A stretch of 64,000 nt of DNA from Cellulomonas persica (GTDB taxonomy: Bacteria > Actinomycetota > Actinomycetes > Actinomycetales > Cellulomonadaceae), in NCBI RefSeq assembly GCF_007989825.1, contig NZ_BJUA01000008.1, forward strand, positions 1 through 64,000. The letters run 5' to 3'. The position numbers and the translations under genes are program-made. The notes beneath the pieces were generated by a model. It was not told the DNA's origin, made no database searches, and saw only the letters and a program-made list of their open reading frames with translations. Positions 27,573 through 38,079 of this stretch are shown piece after piece (the first letter of the stretch is position 1; every line of letters starts with the position of its first letter).

Positions 27573-30500
27573 TCAGCGGACGACCTTCACGGTGACGGCC
27601 CGGCTCGTCGACGCGGCGGCCGTCGAGGTGCCCGCGTACGTCGCCCGGACCGTGTAGGTCCCGGCGGCGAGCTTCGGCAGCGTGACCTTCGCCGACGAGC
27701 GGGACAGTGTCGCGCTGCGGACCGCGACCTGCGTGCCGTCCCGGTACACGCGCACCGTGACCTTGCCGGTGACGGTCGCGGACGGCGTGCCGGTCACCGT
27801 GACGGTCGTGACCGCGTTCGCCTTCGTCGTCACGGTCCGCGGGGCCGTGAGCGACGTCGACGTGGCGCGCTTGACCGTCACCGTGGTGCTCGCGGACGAG
27901 GCGCGGACGGTCGAGCTGCCCGCGTAGCGCGCCGTCACCGTGTACGTGCCGGGCTTCGAGAGCGTCGGCAGCGTGACGCTCACCTTGCCCCCGGACAGCC
28001 GGCCCGTGAGCGTCTTCACGGTCGTCGTGCCGCGCTTGACGGTGACCGTGACGGTCCCCGACGGCGACGCGCCCGACGCCCGGACGGTCACCGTCGCGAC
28101 CGGCCGCGCCGTGGTCGTCGGTGTCGTGGGGGTGACGCGGACCGTCGTGGTCGACGCGACCGGCTTGGCGGTCACCTTCACCGTCACGGTCGCCGACGTC
28201 GACGGTGCGACGAGGGTCGCCGACGACGACGCGGGCGTGAACGTCGCGCTGTACGCGTGCGTGCCGACCGACGGCCTGGCGACCTTCACGCGGGCCGTGC
28301 CGTCCGACGCCACGGTCGCCGAGCCGACGACGGCCGCGCCGTCCCGGACCTGCACCGTCCCGCCGGTGACGGCGGAGGCGGCCTGCGACGTGACGCGCGC
28401 GGTGAGCGTGAGGGACGAGCCCTCGACCACGCTGGACGACGACGCGGACAGCGCGACGCTGCTCGCGGCACGCCCGTCGAGCACGACGACACCGGGGGAG
28501 ACGCTCGTGGTGTCGTCGAACCCGTCCGCGCTCGCGGTGACCGTCACGGTGACGGTCGACCCGATGTCGTCGAGCCCGGGCGTCCAGGTCGGCCCCGTGG
28601 CGCCCGGGACGTCGACGCCGTCGAGCGACCACTGGTACGCGAGGATCGCGTCGGCCGGGTCGACGGTCGCCGCCGCGGTGAGCTCGGCCCCCGCGACGGG
28701 GCTGCCCTGCACGTGAACGCCGGTCAGGCCGACCGCCGGGTCGAGGGTGACGGTGTAGACCGTGCTCGAGCCGTCGACCGCGGTGACCGTAAGGGTCACG
28801 ACGTCGCCCGTGCGCTGCGTGACGACCGTGGCCGACGCGTCGGTCGGGACCCCGACGACGCGCGGCGCCGTGCCCCGCCCGACGGCCGTGTACGTCGTCG
28901 TGCCCGGCTCGAAGCCCGCGACGTCGATGCCGTCCACGGACAGCCGCGCGAGCGTCGAGACGCTCGAGGCCGCCGGGACCGCGGCGTCGATCTCGGTCTC
29001 CGCGACGATCAGGTGCGTCGCGGGCCGTGCGGTCAGCACGAAGCGCACGGCGCTCGCCGAGACGCCGGACAGGTCGATCGTCGCCGAGGGCGCCGTCTCC
29101 TGCTCGGGCAGCTCGACGGGCGCCGGGAGGCTGGTCCACTGGTTCGTCGCCAGGTCGCGGTACTGCGTGGTGACGGTGGTCGGCCAGGTGGCCGACGAGC
29201 CGTCCTTCCAGAAGTAGATCCGGGCCTCGTCGAGCAGGGCGGGCTGCGCGAGCGTGTAGGTCAGCGTGTCCGTCTCGTTCTTGGTGCCGCTCTTCCAGTT
29301 GGACCAGCCCTTGTCCCCGCGGTCGCCGTTGATCGTGCGCGTCACGGCGTACGAGGTGGACTCCGTGAACGACGCCGACGGCGTCGAGGTGAGCGCGACG
29401 TTCGTCGTCCCGGCTGCTGCACCGACGATCACGTGCAGCGTCGCGGCGACGGCCTGGCCACCCGTCCCGGCCTGGGCGTCCACGGCGCCCGGCACGGTGA
29501 CCACGCCGCTCGTCGCGAACGACGCGTCCGTGAGCGCCGTGAAGTCCCACGTGACCGGCACGGTGAACCGCGCCGACGACGTGCCGACCTGGGCCCGGAC
29601 CGTCGCGGGTGCGGAGCCGCGCACGAGGTCGAGGCTCGACCCCGCGACGACGGTGACGGACGCCGGGTCGGTCGCCACGAGGTCGCCGACCTCGACGACC
29701 GCCGTCGCGACGACCGCGTTGCCGTAGATGTCGGTGCCCGTGCCGGTGAGGGTGACCGTGCCGGCGCGGTCCCACGCGTCGGCGGGTACGCCCCACGTCA
29801 CGGGCGTCGCGACGCCCGCTCCCCACGAGTACGTCGGGACGACGGTCGCGGGCAGTGGTGCGGGGGTGCCGACCGTGGTGCGCAGCGAGATCGAGGGTGC
29901 CGACGGGGTCGCGCTCGTCGCCCGGACCCGCCACCGCTGGTTGCCGCCGTCGTTGGAGCCGTACACGCCGACGCTCGCGCCGTCGGCGGTCGACTGGCCG
30001 TTGACGTCGAGCGCTGAGGCCGTCGCGCTGTTGACGAACGACCACGTCGTGCCGTCGAGCGTCACCAGGTGCCACGTCGTCGTCGCCGACTCGGCCGCCT
30101 GCGCCGCCGTGACCGCCTCGAACCGCGTGCCCTCGCTCGTCGCGCCGAGGAAGGTGCCGCCCGCGACGTTCTCGAGCGTGAACGTGCGGCGCGCGGACGG
30201 GGCGCGGTACCGCGTCGTCTCGTGCGCCACCCACGTCTGGGCGGGCAGCGCGGCGGACGTCGTCGCGAGGTCCTTGATCTGCAGCGTCGCGGCCGACGAC
30301 ATGGCGAGCGCCTTGCCGCTCTGCACGCCCACGAGCTGGTAGCTCGCCCCGTCGACGAGCGGGTTCGCGTCGGGCGCGACGCCCGAGACCCCGTCGATGA
30401 CGAACGTGACGACCGAGCGCGCGGGGATCGTGAGCGTCGCGCGCCCGTCAGCCCCGACGGGGACCGGGGTCCCCCGGACGAGCGCGGTCGACGTGTCGTC

Positions 30501-32189
30501 GACGTCCGCGGCCTGCGTCGTGACGTACGGCGTGACGCTCGCCCCCGTGGCGATCGAGCCGAACCTCGTCAGGTCGAGCGTGACCGCACGCGCGCTCAGC
30601 GTCGCGTTGGTGTGCACGACGGTCGCGCCCGTGCCGTCCGCGTCGAGCGCGGCCGTCGAGGCGGCGTCGTCCGTGGGGATCAGGCGGTCGCCCGCGGTGA
30701 TGAACTGCATGAAGTTGCGCATCGCGTCGTACTTCGAGTTCGTCACGATGTGGCAGTCGTCGACCGACGAGACGGGGTCGCCCGCCGCGACCGCGTCCGC
30801 GACGCGACGCAGCGACTTGAAGCCGATCGCGTCGGTCTCGTCGACCACCTCACCGTCGGCGTCGACGTACTCGCAGTCGAAGTCGATGAAGATCGAGCCC
30901 CAGTTGAGCTTCTCGCCGAGCTCCATGTTGTAGAAGTCCTCGACCTCCTGCCACAGCACGTAGGCGTCCGGCTGGAGCGTGCGCAGATCGGACGTGATCT
31001 TCTGGGCGAGCCCGAGCGCGCCGCTGATGTTCACGGGGTCGAAGCCCGCCCCCACCCAGTTGCCGCCGGTCTCGGACATCCACAGCCCCTTGCCGGACGC
31101 GAGCGCGTGGTCACGCGACTGCGCGGCGCCGCCGTCCGAGTACGTGTGGACGTTGATCTGGCCGACGTCGGCCCGCGTCGCGGCGTCGTACTGGGCCCAC
31201 GCGTTGTTGAACGCCTGCGGGTTCGTCTCGTCGTTCGCCGAGACCACGGCGTCCGACGACGAGGCCGCGAGGTCGTCGGCGAGCAGGGCGATGATGCTCT
31301 GCTGCTGACCCACGCCGGACCCGGGGCAGATCTGCGCACCCTCCTGGGGCTTCTTGACCGCGGTGGTGAACGGCGTGATCCCGTCGGCGAGCCGACCGGT
31401 CGGCGTCGACCAGTAGCCGGTGCAGGGCTCGTTGAACGGGTCGACCGACTGGAACCGCACGTCGTAGGTGTCCTCGAGGTGCTCGACGACCTTCGTCAGG
31501 TACGCCGTGAACGCGGCCGGCGCACCGTACTGGGTGAGCACCTGCTCGGTGGTCGAGCTCGCGCCGCCCGAGGAGTAGCCCGAGCGCGTGAGGAACCACG
31601 GCGGGGAGTTGGAGAACGCCTCGAGCACGAGGTCCTCGCGTTCGGCGGCGAGCTTCTCGAGCCACCACCGCTGCGTGGCGTCCTTCGTCCAGTCGTAGCT
31701 CGCCTCGTCCTGCGGGTCCCACGCCTGCGCGAGCGCGAGGTGGTCGGCGAACCTCGTCGTCGCGGTGCCGTACAGGCTGTCGGGGTCGGTCGAGCTGTCG
31801 TGCGCCCAGTAGCCGTCGACGGCCGCGCCCTGCCGGAAGTAGTCGCCGACGTCGGACGCGCGCCCGCCGCCGATGTTGTAGCGCGCGACGTTCATGTTGA
31901 GCCCGTCCTCGCCGAACACGAGGTCGAACAGCTCCTCGCGCAGCTCGTCGGGGTAGTCACCGGTCGCGTTCGCGAACCAGACCAGCGAGTTGCCCCACCC
32001 CTCGAAGGGGTCACCGGCGTACGCCGGGTTGGGCGTGATGGTGTGCTGCGCGGCGCTCGGGGTGGCGGCTGGCGCGGGTGCGGCGGCACCCACGGTCGCC
32101 GCTCCGGCCCCGGCGGCGACGAGCGTCGCGCACACCGCCGAGGCGAGCGCGCGACGCGGTCGGGTTCGAGGGAGGTTCTGGCGGGTCAT
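27573..32189 (-). CDS. Secreted multidomain GH30 glycosidase, probable endo-beta-1,6-galactanase
   Basis: A 1,538-residue exported enzyme. Signal peptide residues 1 to about 41 (SAVCATLVAAGAGAATVGAA). The catalytic domain spans about 45-600 with the GH30 pattern: GWGNSLVWFANATGDY, MNVARYNIGGG, acid/base Glu254 in DPFNEPCTGYW, nucleophile Glu373 in WMSETGGNW. Next come a ricin-like domain (about 610-750, SALDVNGQSTADGASVGVYG and NQRWRV), Ig-like strands, a discoidin-like module (about 930-1065), further Ig-like modules and two C-terminal beta repeats ending VRATYAGTSTAAASTSRAVT. ATG 32189 is preceded by GAGAGG. The closest family members cleave beta-1,6-galactan side chains of arabinogalactan; that specificity is inference. 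Operators at 32252 and 32327 place it under the LacI-type regulator. Confidence 0.85.
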   Translation of the reverse strand: MTRQNLPRTRPRRALASAVCATLVAAGAGAATVGAAAPAPAATPSAAQHTITPNPAYAGDPFEGWGNSLVWFANATGDYPDELREELFDLVFGEDGLNMNVARYNIGGGRASDVGDYFRQGAAVDGYWAHDSSTDPDSLYGTATTRFADHLALAQAWDPQDEASYDWTKDATQRWWLEKLAAEREDLVLEAFSNSPPWFLTRSGYSSGGASSTTEQVLTQYGAPAAFTAYLTKVVEHLEDTYDVRFQSVDPFNEPCTGYWSTPTGRLADGITPFTTAVKKPQEGAQICPGSGVGQQQSIIALLADDLAASSSDAVVSANDETNPQAFNNAWAQYDAATRADVGQINVHTYSDGGAAQSRDHALASGKGLWMSETGGNWVGAGFDPVNISGALGLAQKITSDLRTLQPDAYVLWQEVEDFYNMELGEKLNWGSIFIDFDCEYVDADGEVVDETDAIGFKSLRRVADAVAAGDPVSSVDDCHIVTNSKYDAMRNFMQFITAGDRLIPTDDAASTAALDADGTGATVVHTNATLSARAVTLDLTRFGSIATGASVTPYVTTQAADVDDTSTALVRGTPVPVGADGRATLTIPARSVVTFVIDGVSGVAPDANPLVDGASYQLVGVQSGKALAMSSAATLQIKDLATTSAALPAQTWVAHETTRYRAPSARRTFTLENVAGGTFLGATSEGTRFEAVTAAQAAESATTTWHLVTLDGTTWSFVNSATASALDVNGQSTADGASVGVYGSNDGGNQRWRVRATSATPSAPSISLRTTVGTPAPLPATVVPTYSWGAGVATPVTWGVPADAWDRAGTVTLTGTGTDIYGNAVVATAVVEVGDLVATDPASVTVVAGSSLDLVRGSAPATVRAQVGTSSARFTVPVTWDFTALTDASFATSGVVTVPGAVDAQAGTGGQAVAATLHVIVGAAAGTTNVALTSTPSASFTESTSYAVTRTINGDRGDKGWSNWKSGTKNETDTLTYTLAQPALLDEARIYFWKDGSSATWPTTVTTQYRDLATNQWTSLPAPVELPEQETAPSATIDLSGVSASAVRFVLTARPATHLIVAETEIDAAVPAASSVSTLARLSVDGIDVAGFEPGTTTYTAVGRGTAPRVVGVPTDASATVVTQRTGDVVTLTVTAVDGSSTVYTVTLDPAVGLTGVHVQGSPVAGAELTAAATVDPADAILAYQWSLDGVDVPGATGPTWTPGLDDIGSTVTVTVTASADGFDDTTSVSPGVVVLDGRAASSVALSASSSSVVEGSSLTLTARVTSQAASAVTGGTVQVRDGAAVVGSATVASDGTARVKVARPSVGTHAYSATFTPASSSATLVAPSTSATVTVKVTAKPVASTTTVRVTPTTPTTTARPVATVTVRASGASPSGTVTVTVKRGTTTVKTLTGRLSGGKVSVTLPTLSKPGTYTVTARYAGSSTVRASSASTTVTVKRATSTSLTAPRTVTTKANAVTTVTVTGTPSATVTGKVTVRVYRDGTQVAVRSATLSRSSAKVTLPKLAAGTYTVRATYAGTSTAAASTSRAVTVKVVR

Positions 32190-32251
32190 CGACTGCCTCT
32201 CGTTCACTCGTCCTTGAGCGGGCGCCCGGGTCGCCGCCACGACGACCGCGT

Positions 32252-32266
32252 GGTGACGTAAACATC
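32252..32266 (+). promoter_or_regulatory. Operator copy 5 (GH30 leader)
   Basis: GGTGACGTAAACATC, matching copy 3 in 14 of 15 bases. It lies 38 bases downstream of the GH30 -35 element. Confidence 0.65.
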
Positions 32267-32280
32267 CGGGTTCGGGAGCC

Positions 32281-32309
32281 ACGGTCCCAGTGCCGCAGAA
32301 GTGCGTCAA
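32281..32309 (-). promoter_or_regulatory. Promoter of the GH30 gene
   Basis: On the minus strand TTGACG (32309 down to 32304), 17 bases, GACCGT (32286 down to 32281). The -10 is weak, as at the ABC promoter. Flanked by two operators. Confidence 0.5.
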
Positions 32310-32326
32310 GGGACCGACGGTCACGG

Positions 32327-32341
32327 GATGGCGACGTCACC
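32327..32341 (-). promoter_or_regulatory. Operator copy 6 (upstream of GH30 promoter)
   Basis: Minus-strand GGTGACGTCGCCATC, identical to copy 1, 17 bases upstream of the -35. Confidence 0.65.
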
Positions 32342-32464
32342 ACGCGCGGGGTGCCAGGCGCGAGGGGTCGCGGGCAGCCGACGGGTGGGTCTCCGAGTGC
32401 GCCGGGGCGCACCGCGGCGCCGGGGGAGACCGCGCGATGAGGTGCAGGTCACCGGCTGCCCGGG

Positions 32465-32494
32465 TTGGAGATGCGCGTGCTCGTCTGGCACACT
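32465..32494 (+). promoter_or_regulatory. Promoter of the S10 operon
   Basis: TTGGAG (32465-32470), 18 bases, CACACT (32489-32494). It gives a leader of about 215 bases before rpsJ. The 529-base gap between the GH30 and rpsJ genes holds the GH30 control region, this promoter and the leader; no gene is seen. Confidence 0.6.
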
Positions 32495-32614
32495 GTTCAG
32501 GTTGCCCGCTACGGGTGTGCCTTCGTGCGCGCCAGGCTGGGCCGACAGACGTGGCGAACCGCGTCAGCCCCGGGGCCTACCCGGTGGTGGCGGTTCGACG
32601 ACAACCACCGACCT

Positions 32615-32682
32615 CATACCGGGAACGGTATGCAGCGCCCGGGTGCGTCGCGAAAAGCGACACGCCCGAGCGCGGGGGTCGG
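32615..32682 (+). promoter_or_regulatory. rpsJ leader with shared element copy 2
   Basis: A hairpin CATACC-gggaac-GGTATG (32615-32632) is followed by CGGGTGCGTCGC, loop, GCGACACGCCCG (about 32640-32668). The second arm overlaps the 26-base element at 32657-32682 shared with the rpsL leader, whose own small hairpin would be mutually exclusive with it. This is the layout of a transcription or translation switch. Confidence 0.6.
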
Positions 32683-32718
32683 ACGGGACCAGTTCGAGAG
32701 AGAGAAGTAGACGACGCC

Positions 32719-33027
32719 ATGGCGGGACAGAAGATCCGCATCCGGCTCAAGTCCTACGACCACGAAGTCATCGACAGCTCGGCGCGCAAGATCGTCGACA
32801 CGGTGACTCGCGCTGGTGCGTCGGTCGTGGGCCCGGTGCCGTTGCCGACGGAGAAGAACGTCTTCTGCGTCATCCGGTCGCCCCACAAGTACAAGGACAG
32901 CCGCGAGCACTTCGAGATGCGCACGCACAAGCGGCTCATCGACATCATCGACCCCACGCCGAAGGCCGTCGACTCGCTCATGCGTCTCGACCTGCCCGCG
33001 GACGTGAACATCGAGATCAAGCTCTGA
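32719..33027 (+). CDS. rpsJ: 30S ribosomal protein S10 (uS10)
   Basis: A 102-residue protein of the 30S head that also joins NusB in antitermination. [20 protein letters not shown] and [20 protein letters not shown] are diagnostic. First gene of the S10 operon. Start fixed by family alignment, with GAGAGAGAAG upstream. Confidence 0.98.
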   Translation: MAGQKIRIRLKSYDHEVIDSSARKIVDTVTRAGASVVGPVPLPTEKNVFCVIRSPHKYKDSREHFEMRTHKRLIDIIDPTPKAVDSLMRLDLPADVNIEIKL

Positions 33028-33049
33028 CGCTGGGAAGGAACTGATCCTC

Positions 33050-33709
33050 ATGGTTACCCAGCAGAACGCGCGCCCCGTCACGGCCCTGCTCGGCCGCAAG
33101 CTCGGCATGACCCAGCTGTGGGACGAGGCCGGTCGCCTCGTGCCCGTCACGGTCGTCGAGGTCGGCACGAACGTCGTGACGCAGGTCCGCTCCGCTGAGG
33201 CTGACGGCTACGCCGCGGTCCAGCTGGCCTTCGGCCAGATCGACCCGCGCAAGGTCACCCAGCCGCTCAAGGGCCACTTCGAGAAGGCCGGGGTCACCCC
33301 GCGCCGGAACGTGGCCGAGATCCGCACGCCGAACGCCTCCGAGTACACGCTCGGCCAGGAGCTCGACGCGACCGTCTTCGAGGCCGGTCAGCTGGTCGAC
33401 GTGATCGGCACGACCAAGGGCAAGGGCACCGCCGGTGTCATGAAGCGTCACGGCTTCGCCGGCGTGAGCGCCTCGCACGGTGCCCACCGCAACCACCGCA
33501 AGCCCGGCTCGATCGGTGGCGCCTCGACGCCGTCGCGTGTCTTCAAGGGCCTGCGCATGGCCGGTCGGATGGGCGTCGCCCGTCAGACCACCCAGAACCT
33601 GACCGTGCACGCGGTCGACGCCGAGCGGGGTCTCCTGCTCGTCAAGGGCGCCGTCCCCGGCCCCAAGAACGGTGTCGTCGTCGTGCGATCCGCTGTGAAG
33701 GGTGCGTGA
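33050..33709 (+). CDS. rplC: 50S ribosomal protein L3 (uL3)
   Basis: A 219-residue protein near the peptidyl-transferase centre. [17 protein letters not shown] and [20 protein letters not shown] are family signatures; the latter is the loop reaching into the ribosome core. GGAAGGAAC precedes the ATG. Confidence 0.98.
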   Translation: MVTQQNARPVTALLGRKLGMTQLWDEAGRLVPVTVVEVGTNVVTQVRSAEADGYAAVQLAFGQIDPRKVTQPLKGHFEKAGVTPRRNVAEIRTPNASEYTLGQELDATVFEAGQLVDVIGTTKGKGTAGVMKRHGFAGVSASHGAHRNHRKPGSIGGASTPSRVFKGLRMAGRMGVARQTTQNLTVHAVDAERGLLLVKGAVPGPKNGVVVVRSAVKGA

Positions 33710-33714
33710 CCTCG

Positions 33715-34401
33715 ATGAGCGACACGCTGACCGTCGACGTCCTGGACCCCCAGGGCAAGAAGGCCGGTACGGCCGACCTGCCCGCTGAGGTCTTCGACGC
33801 CCAGACGAACGTCCCGCTGATCCACCAGGTCGTCGTCGCGCAGCTCGCTGCGGCCCGCCAGGGCACGCACGACACGAAGACGCGTGGCGAGGTCCGTGGT
33901 GGCGGCAAGAAGCCGTACAAGCAGAAGGGCACCGGCCGCGCCCGTCAGGGCTCGACCCGTGCGCCGCAGTTCGCCGGCGGTGGCACCGTCCACGGCCCGC
34001 AGCCGCGTGACTACTCGCAGCGCACCCCGAAGAAGATGAAGGCCGCGGCGCTCCGCGGTGCTCTCTCGGACCGCGCCCGCGCCGGTCGCGTGCACGTCGT
34101 CTCCGGCTTCGCGCCGGGTGAGGCCCCGTCGACGAAGGCCGCTCTCGCGGTGCTCGACAACCTCACCGTGCGTCGCCACGTCCTCGTCGTCGTCGAGCGC
34201 GCCGACGAGATCACGTGGAAGTCGCTGCGCAACGTCGAGCGCGTGCACCTGCTCGTGGCCGACCAGCTCAACACCTACGACGTCCTCGTCTCGGACGACG
34301 TGGTCTTCACGCAGGGCGCGCTCGACGCGTTCCTCGCTGGCCCCGCCAAGGGCGCGAAGGCGACGGCGACCTCGACCGAGGCCGAGGAGGAGTCCAAGTG
34401 A
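33715..34401 (+). CDS. rplD: 50S ribosomal protein L4 (uL4)
   Basis: A 228-residue protein lining the exit tunnel; in some bacteria it also regulates the S10 operon. The tunnel loop [20 protein letters not shown] is present. ATG 33715 is preferred, GAAGGGTG lying 9 bases upstream; GTG 33706 overlaps the rplC stop. A short acidic C-terminal tail (STEAEEESK) ends the protein. Confidence 0.97.
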   Translation: MSDTLTVDVLDPQGKKAGTADLPAEVFDAQTNVPLIHQVVVAQLAAARQGTHDTKTRGEVRGGGKKPYKQKGTGRARQGSTRAPQFAGGGTVHGPQPRDYSQRTPKKMKAAALRGALSDRARAGRVHVVSGFAPGEAPSTKAALAVLDNLTVRRHVLVVVERADEITWKSLRNVERVHLLVADQLNTYDVLVSDDVVFTQGALDAFLAGPAKGAKATATSTEAEEESK

Positions 34402-34700
34402 CCAACGTCGGCAAGGACCCCCGCGACATCCTGATCGCGCCGGTCGTCTCCGAGAAGAGCTACGGCCTGCTCGACGAGGGCAAGTACACGTTCCTCGTCG
34501 ACCCGCGGGCGAACAAGACCGAGATCAAGATCGCCGTCGAGCAGGTGTTCGGCGTGAAGGTCGACTCGGTCAACACCGCCAACCGTCAGGGCAAGGCCCG
34601 TCGGACCCGTTTCGGCATCGGCCGCCGCAAGGACACGAAGCGTGCGATCGTCACCCTCCGCGAGGGCACGATCGACATCTTCGGCGGTCCGGTCGGCTGA
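34398..34700 (+). CDS. rplW: 50S ribosomal protein L23 (uL23)
   Basis: A 100-residue protein at the tunnel exit, docking site for trigger factor and [23 protein letters not shown] and [15 protein letters not shown] fit the family. The GTG overlaps the rplD stop by 4 bases. Confidence 0.98.
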   Translation: MTNVGKDPRDILIAPVVSEKSYGLLDEGKYTFLVDPRANKTEIKIAVEQVFGVKVDSVNTANRQGKARRTRFGIGRRKDTKRAIVTLREGTIDIFGGPVG

Positions 34701-34718
34701 GCGAAGGACTGAGGACTC

Positions 34719-35555
<837 letters not shown>

Positions 35556-35570
35556 TAGGAGCCCGAGAGA

Positions 35571-35852
35571 ATGCCTCGCAGCCTCAAGAAGGGCCCGTTC
35601 GTCGACGGCCACCTGCAGAAGAAGGTCGACGCGCAGAACGAGGCCGGAACGAAGAACGTCATCAAGACGTGGTCGCGTCGTTCGGTCATCACGCCGGACT
35701 TCCTGGGCCACACGTTCGCCGTCCACGACGGTCGTAAGCACACCCCGGTGTTCGTGACGGAGTCGATGGTCGGGCACAAGCTCGGCGAGTTCGCCCCGAC
35801 ACGGACGTTCCGCGGCCACGAGAAGGACGACCGGAAGGGCCGTCGCCGCTGA
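35571..35852 (+). CDS. rpsS: 30S ribosomal protein S19 (uS19)
   Basis: A 93-residue head protein pairing with S13. [20 protein letters not shown] and [14 protein letters not shown] are characteristic. TAGGAG upstream. Confidence 0.98.
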   Translation: MPRSLKKGPFVDGHLQKKVDAQNEAGTKNVIKTWSRRSVITPDFLGHTFAVHDGRKHTPVFVTESMVGHKLGEFAPTRTFRGHEKDDRKGRRR

Positions 35853-35902
35853 CCCCCGGGTCAGCAGGTGACGCCCTGACGGCAGAGACAGGAGCAGACA
35901 CG

Positions 35903-36268
35903 ATGGAAGCCAAGGCGAAGGCGCGGTTCGTCCGCGTCACGCCCCAGAAGGCCCGACGCGTCGTCGACCTCATCCGTGGCAAGCAGGCCGGGGAGGCCGT
36001 TGCGGTGCTGAAGTTCGCGCCGCAGGCGGCCGCGGAGCCCGTCCTCAAGACGGTGCAGTCGGCGATCGCGAACGCGGTCGAGGGCGCCAAGCGCAACAGC
36101 CAGCGCCTCGACGAGGCCAACCTCTACATCTCGGAGGTCTTCGTCGACGAGGGCCCGACCCTGAAGCGGTTCCGGCCGCGTGCCCAGGGTCGCGCCAGCC
36201 AGATCCTCAAGCGCACGAGCCACATCACCGTGGTCGTCGCGGAGCGTGAGACGAAGGGACGGTCCTGA
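35903..36268 (+). CDS. rplV: 50S ribosomal protein L22 (uL22)
   Basis: A 121-residue tunnel protein. [18 protein letters not shown] and the beta-hairpin segment [20 protein letters not shown] are conserved. GACAGGAGCAGAC upstream; rpsC begins 2 bases after the stop. Confidence 0.98.
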   Translation: MEAKAKARFVRVTPQKARRVVDLIRGKQAGEAVAVLKFAPQAAAEPVLKTVQSAIANAVEGAKRNSQRLDEANLYISEVFVDEGPTLKRFRPRAQGRASQILKRTSHITVVVAERETKGRS

Positions 36269-36270
36269 CA

Positions 36271-37101
36271 GTGGGGCAGAAGGTCAACCCGCTCGGGTAC
36301 CGCCTGGGCATCACCACCGACCACCGCTCGCGGTGGTTCGCGGACTCGACGAAGCCGGGTCAGCGCTACCGCGACTACGTCCGTGAGGACGTGCAGATCC
36401 GCAAGCTCATGAGCACGGGTCTCGAGCGCGCGGGCATCGCCAAGGTCGAGATCGAGCGCACGCGTGACCGCGTCCGCGTCGACATCCACACCGCCCGCCC
36501 GGGCATCGTCATCGGGCGTCGTGGCGCGGAGGCCGACCGCATCCGTGGCGAGCTCGAGAAGCTCACGGGCAAGCAGGTCCAGCTCAACATCCTCGAGGTC
36601 AAGAACGCCGAGCTCGAGGCTCAGCTGGTCGCCCAGGGCATCGCCGAGCAGCTCGCGAGCCGCGTGTCCTTCCGCCGTGCGATGCGCAAGGGCATCCAGT
36701 CCGCGCAGCGCGCCGGCGCCAAGGGCATCCGCGTGCAGGTCTCCGGCCGTCTCGGCGGCGCGGAGATGAGCCGCACCGAGTTCTACCGCGAGGGTCGTGT
36801 GCCGCTGCACACGCTCCGCGCGAACATCGACTACGGGTTCTTCGAGGCTCGCACCACCTTCGGGCGCATCGGCGTCAAGGTGTGGGTCTACAAGGGCGAC
36901 ATGACCGAGAAGGAGTACGCCCGCGAGCAGGCGAGCCAGGCTCCGCGCCCGTCGCGTGGCCCTCGTGGCGACCGCGGCGACCGTGGTGACCGTGGCCCGC
37001 GTGGCGGCGGTCGTCGCGAGCGCGAGGCGCAGGCTCCTGCCGCCGAGGCTCCGGTCGAGTCGAACCCCGAGGCGACCCCTGAGACCGGAACGGAGGCCTG
37101 A
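36271..37101 (+). CDS. rpsC: 30S ribosomal protein S3 (uS3) with RGD-rich tail
   Basis: A 276-residue protein of the mRNA entry tunnel. The KH domain ([20 protein letters not shown]) and the C-terminal S3 domain ([20 protein letters not shown]) are present. After about residue 218 a low-complexity tail follows: Arg/Gly/Asp repeats ([18 protein letters not shown]), then an Ala/Glu/Pro acidic end. Such tails occur in other actinobacterial S3 proteins. GTG start. Confidence 0.97.
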   Translation: MGQKVNPLGYRLGITTDHRSRWFADSTKPGQRYRDYVREDVQIRKLMSTGLERAGIAKVEIERTRDRVRVDIHTARPGIVIGRRGAEADRIRGELEKLTGKQVQLNILEVKNAELEAQLVAQGIAEQLASRVSFRRAMRKGIQSAQRAGAKGIRVQVSGRLGGAEMSRTEFYREGRVPLHTLRANIDYGFFEARTTFGRIGVKVWVYKGDMTEKEYAREQASQAPRPSRGPRGDRGDRGDRGPRGGGRREREAQAPAAEAPVESNPEATPETGTEA

Positions 37102-37104
37102 GCC

Positions 37105-37521
37105 GTGCTGATCCCGCGCAGGCTGAAGCACCGCAAGCAGCACCACCCCGGGCGCTCCGGCGCCGCGACCGGTGGCACCACGATCGCGTTCGGCGACTAC
37201 GGCATCCAGGCTCTCGAGCCCGCCTACGTCACGAACCGCCAGATCGAGGCTGCTCGTATCGCGATGACCCGCCACATCAAGCGTGGCGGAAAGGTCTGGA
37301 TCAACATCTACCCGGACCGTCCGCTCACCAAGAAGCCTGCCGAGACCCGCATGGGTTCCGGTAAGGGTTCGCCCGAGTGGTGGATCGCCAACGTCAAGCC
37401 CGGCCGAGTGATGTTCGAGCTCGCCGGCGTCCCGGAGCCCCTGGCGCGCGAGGCCATGCGCCGCGCGCAGCACAAGCTCCCGATGAAGACCCGTTTCGTG
37501 GTTCGCGAGGGTGGTAACTGA
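37105..37521 (+). CDS. rplP: 50S ribosomal protein L16 (uL16)
   Basis: A 138-residue protein near the A-site tRNA elbow. [18 protein letters not shown] and [19 protein letters not shown], with the conserved hydroxylation-region arginine, are clear. GTG start 3 bases after rpsC; stop overlaps rpmC (TGATG). Confidence 0.98.
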   Translation: MLIPRRLKHRKQHHPGRSGAATGGTTIAFGDYGIQALEPAYVTNRQIEAARIAMTRHIKRGGKVWINIYPDRPLTKKPAETRMGSGKGSPEWWIANVKPGRVMFELAGVPEPLAREAMRRAQHKLPMKTRFVVREGGN

Positions 37522-37760
37522 TGGCTATCGGAACCAAGGACCTGGCTCCCAGCGAGCTGGACGCCTTCGACGACGAGAAGCTGGTCGCCGAGCTGAAGAA
37601 GGCCAAGGAGGAGCTGTTCAACCTCCGCTTCCAGTCCGCGACCGGTCAGCTCGAGAGCCACGGGCGGCTCAAGGCCGTGCGTCGCGACATCGCGCGGATC
37701 TACACGATCCTGCGCGAGCGCGAGCTCGGTATCCGGACCGCGCCGAGCGCGAGCGAGTGA
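37521..37760 (+). CDS. rpmC: 50S ribosomal protein L29 (uL29)
   Basis: A 79-residue helical protein at the tunnel exit. [20 protein letters not shown] and [19 protein letters not shown] match the family. Overlaps rplP by one base. Confidence 0.97.
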   Translation: MAIGTKDLAPSELDAFDDEKLVAELKKAKEELFNLRFQSATGQLESHGRLKAVRRDIARIYTILRERELGIRTAPSASE

Positions 37761-37767
37761 GGCTGAG

Positions 37768-38052
37768 ATGAACGAGAAGCACACCACCGCCACGGCGGAG
37801 CACCGCGCCTATCGCAAGACGCGCCGGGGCTACGTCGTGAGCGACAAGATGGACAAGACCGTCGTGGTCGAGGTCGAGGACCGGGTCAAGCACCCGCTCT
37901 ACGGCAAGGTCCTGCGCCGCACCTCCAAGGTCAAGGCGCACGACGAGCAGAACACGGCCGGCATCGGCGACCTGGTCCTCATCATGGAGACCCGCCCGCT
38001 CAGCGCGTCCAAGCGCTGGCGCCTGGTGGAGATCCTGGAGAAGGCCAAGTAA
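37768..38052 (+). CDS. rpsQ: 30S ribosomal protein S17 (uS17)
   Basis: A 94-residue early-assembly protein. [20 protein letters not shown] and [16 protein letters not shown] are diagnostic. Last gene of the S10 operon before a structured gap. Confidence 0.98.
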   Translation: MNEKHTTATAEHRAYRKTRRGYVVSDKMDKTVVVEVEDRVKHPLYGKVLRRTSKVKAHDEQNTAGIGDLVLIMETRPLSASKRWRLVEILEKAK

Positions 38053-38079
38053 GATCTCGCGGCTTGCGCTGCGTGAACC

